Part shown: positions 7,333 through 8,421 of the stretch, in pieces
Layout of the letters: every line of letters starts with the position of its first letter
Numbering within the stretch: position 1 is the stretch's first letter
Assembly: GCA_031273305.1 (NCBI GenBank)
Contig: JAISSC010000044.1
Coordinates: 1-8,421 of the forward strand
Direction: 5' to 3'
DNA from: Flavobacteriaceae bacterium
Lineage (GTDB): Bacteria > Bacteroidota > Bacteroidia > Flavobacteriales > Weeksellaceae
DNA length: 8,421 bases
Notes under the pieces: model-generated
Databases searched by the model: none
Told to the model about the DNA's origin: nothing
What the model saw: only the letters and a program-made list of their open reading frames with translations
Made by a program: the position numbers and the translations under genes

Positions 7333-7348
7333 TTTTTACATGTAAAAA
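7333..7348. promoter_or_regulatory. 16-base perfect palindrome before rnz, possible operator
   Basis: TTTTTACATGTAAAAA is a perfect inverted repeat with no spacer, centred between 7340 and 7341. It ends nine bases upstream of the rnz ATG on the minus strand and overlaps the best -7-like box for this gene. Position and symmetry suit a site for a dimeric regulator, but the sequence is A/T-rich apart from its centre, so chance is a serious alternative. It is not followed by a T tract on the minus strand, which speaks against a terminator. Confidence 0.25.
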
Positions 7349-7350
7349 TA
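7343..7350 (-). promoter_or_regulatory. Weak -7-like box for rnz
   Basis: TATTTTTA on the minus strand matches TAnnTTTG except for the last base. It lies 19 bases before the rnz ATG, the same spacing as the exact box before the desulfurase. A second one-mismatch match, TAACTTTA, lies further upstream at 7372-7379. Neither has a clear -33 TTG. The rest of the 115-base ribF-rnz gap holds no evident hairpin with a T tract, so read-through from ribF is also plausible. Confidence 0.2.
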
Positions 7351-7438
7351 CGAATAGATATTTTGTTTTTATAAAGTTAGATGAAAATTTTAACTATTTC
7401 CAATCATAATCAGGGATTAAAGAGATAAAATCAGGCGT

Positions 7439-8368
7439 TCAAAGAGTCTTCCTGAAATATTCTAAAGCATTGTCTTTATCCTGAAGAAGTTGCTGTTTTA
7501 ATTCATCCAGAGAAGAAAACTTTTGTTCGTTGCGTTCACGTTTATAGAAATGAACCTCTATTTCTTCTCCGTAAATATTCCTTTCAAAATCAAGGAGATG
7601 TACTTCCAATCGTTTAGTTAGCCCATTTACGGTAGGTCTCGTTCCGATATTCATCATCCCGTTAAAATAATCACTTCCTATCCTGACTTTAACAAAATAC
7701 ACCCCATCCTTAGGACAAATCTTTTGTTTATCTATCTCTATATTCGCTGTGGGAAATCCCAGTTCTCTGCCCAGTTTGTTCCCCTCAACCACCTTACCTG
7801 TTAAGATAAACTTATATCCCAACCATTGATTTGCCGTATGAATTTCTCCATCTCTTATCTTATTTCTGATCTTTGTGGAGCTTATTACGGTATCATGTTC
7901 ATTAACGGAGGGTAGCCGGTATAATTTAAATCCATACTTTTCAGATAAAATTTGTAGTTGTTCAAAATTTCCATCCCTGTTTCTTCCAAACTGATGGTCG
8001 TAGCCTACAATTAATGAATGGATATTTAATTTCTCCACCAAAACCTTCCGTACAAATTCCCATGCGGTCAACCGGCTAAATTCCGGGCTAAATTCCTGTA
8101 TAAATAAATGTTGTACTGAAAATTTTTCCAATAAATGAATTTTTTCCTCCAAAGTGGTCAGCAGTTTGAAATCCGTGTCGGGCTGCAATACAAATCTGGG
8201 GTGGGGGTTAAATGTCATAACAGCCGTTTCTCCTCCTTCTTTTTCCGCTACTTTGTTTAAATAGTTTAACACGAACTGATGTCCCAAATGCACACCATCA
8301 AACATACCCAAAGCAAAAATCACTTTACGATCTTCCGGTAAATTCAAATTTTCTGTATGGATGTTCAC
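7439..8368 (-). CDS. ribF: Bifunctional riboflavin kinase / FAD synthetase RibF
   Basis: This 309-residue cytoplasmic enzyme makes FMN from riboflavin and ATP, then FAD from FMN and ATP. The N-terminal adenylyltransferase domain (about 1-180) shows GMFDGVHLGH (21-30), the FNPHPR segment (53-58), VGYDHQFG (121-128) and SSTKIR (163-168). The C-terminal flavokinase domain (about 186-307) shows LGRELGFPTANI (199-210), NIGTRPT (240-246) and Glu255 in EVHLLDF, the likely catalytic base region. Both activities look intact and the length is typical. No ATG occurs before the conserved FDG motif. The start is GTG at 8366-8368, which gives the family-like beginning with Asn-Ile-His and a normal leader after the TACTTTTG box. 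A TTG at 8393-8395 is in frame but overlaps that box, so it is less likely. There is no FMN riboswitch in the 53 bases upstream. It is the first of three same-strand genes. Confidence 0.93.
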   Translation of the reverse strand: MNIHTENLNLPEDRKVIFALGMFDGVHLGHQFVLNYLNKVAEKEGGETAVMTFNPHPRFVLQPDTDFKLLTTLEEKIHLLEKFSVQHLFIQEFSPEFSRLTAWEFVRKVLVEKLNIHSLIVGYDHQFGRNRDGNFEQLQILSEKYGFKLYRLPSVNEHDTVISSTKIRNKIRDGEIHTANQWLGYKFILTGKVVEGNKLGRELGFPTANIEIDKQKICPKDGVYFVKVRIGSDYFNGMMNIGTRPTVNGLTKRLEVHLLDFERNIYGEEIEVHFYKRERNEQKFSSLDELKQQLLQDKDNALEYFRKTL

Positions 8369-8392
8369 GTCTGCTAAAAAATAAATTAGCTG

Positions 8393-8400
8393 CAAAAGTA
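8393..8400 (-). promoter_or_regulatory. Candidate -7 promoter box for ribF
   Basis: On the minus strand TACTTTTG matches TAnnTTTG exactly. The GTG start at 8368 lies 24 bases beyond it, so the leader would be about 18-20 bases. The upstream stretch to the window edge is A/T-rich without a TTG -33 element. The box includes the in-frame TTG that could be taken as the ribF start, an argument against that codon being translated. Confidence 0.4.
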
Positions 8401-8421
8401 GGATATTTTTACTTTTTTTTC

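Noticed and set aside
8369..8421. FMN riboswitch or hairpin in front of ribF
   Set aside because: Only 53 bases are present, without RFN-type conserved blocks. The GCTAA/TTAGC pairing at 8373-8390 has five pairs and an eight-base loop and would be cut by the predicted transcription start.

Overview
The window looks like chromosomal DNA of a Bacteroidota bacterium, most likely a gliding or type IX secretion (T9SS) Flavobacteriia-type organism. The evidence is low GC with A/T-rich gaps, a GldJ-type FGE-fold lipoprotein, and signal peptides ending in Ala-Gln. No start codon has a clear Shine-Dalgarno sequence. Boxes matching the Bacteroidota -7 promoter consensus TAnnTTTG lie just upstream of five of the six genes. 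I see no tRNA, rRNA, CRISPR array, insertion sequence or phage gene.

Layout: three genes read rightward and three leftward, meeting tail to tail near 5200. Rightward are gldJ (gliding/T9SS outer-membrane lipoprotein), a strong intrinsic terminator, a short KOW-like plus Smr-domain protein, and a 945-residue exported protein. The last combines an M1-aminopeptidase-like region that has lost its catalytic residues with a C-terminal part that looks like an outer-membrane beta-barrel. Leftward, from the right edge, are ribF (FAD synthesis), rnz (tRNA 3' end maturation) and a NifS/IscS-type cysteine desulfurase. The converging genes share 29 bases at their 3' ends.

Functionally this is mostly housekeeping beside a cell-envelope module. 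GldJ and the pseudo-peptidase/barrel protein belong to the periplasm and outer membrane. RNase Z and possibly the desulfurase (sulfur for tRNA thiolation or Fe-S clusters) touch RNA maturation, and RibF supplies flavin cofactors. No gap exceeds 120 bases.

I do not see an obvious new multi-gene system. The points most worth a second look are the inactive M1-like/barrel protein, the terminator placed directly in front of the Smr gene with a promoter-like box on its left edge, a possible leaderless start for the barrel protein, a 16-base perfect palindrome before rnz, and start-codon revisions for gldJ, the barrel protein and ribF.
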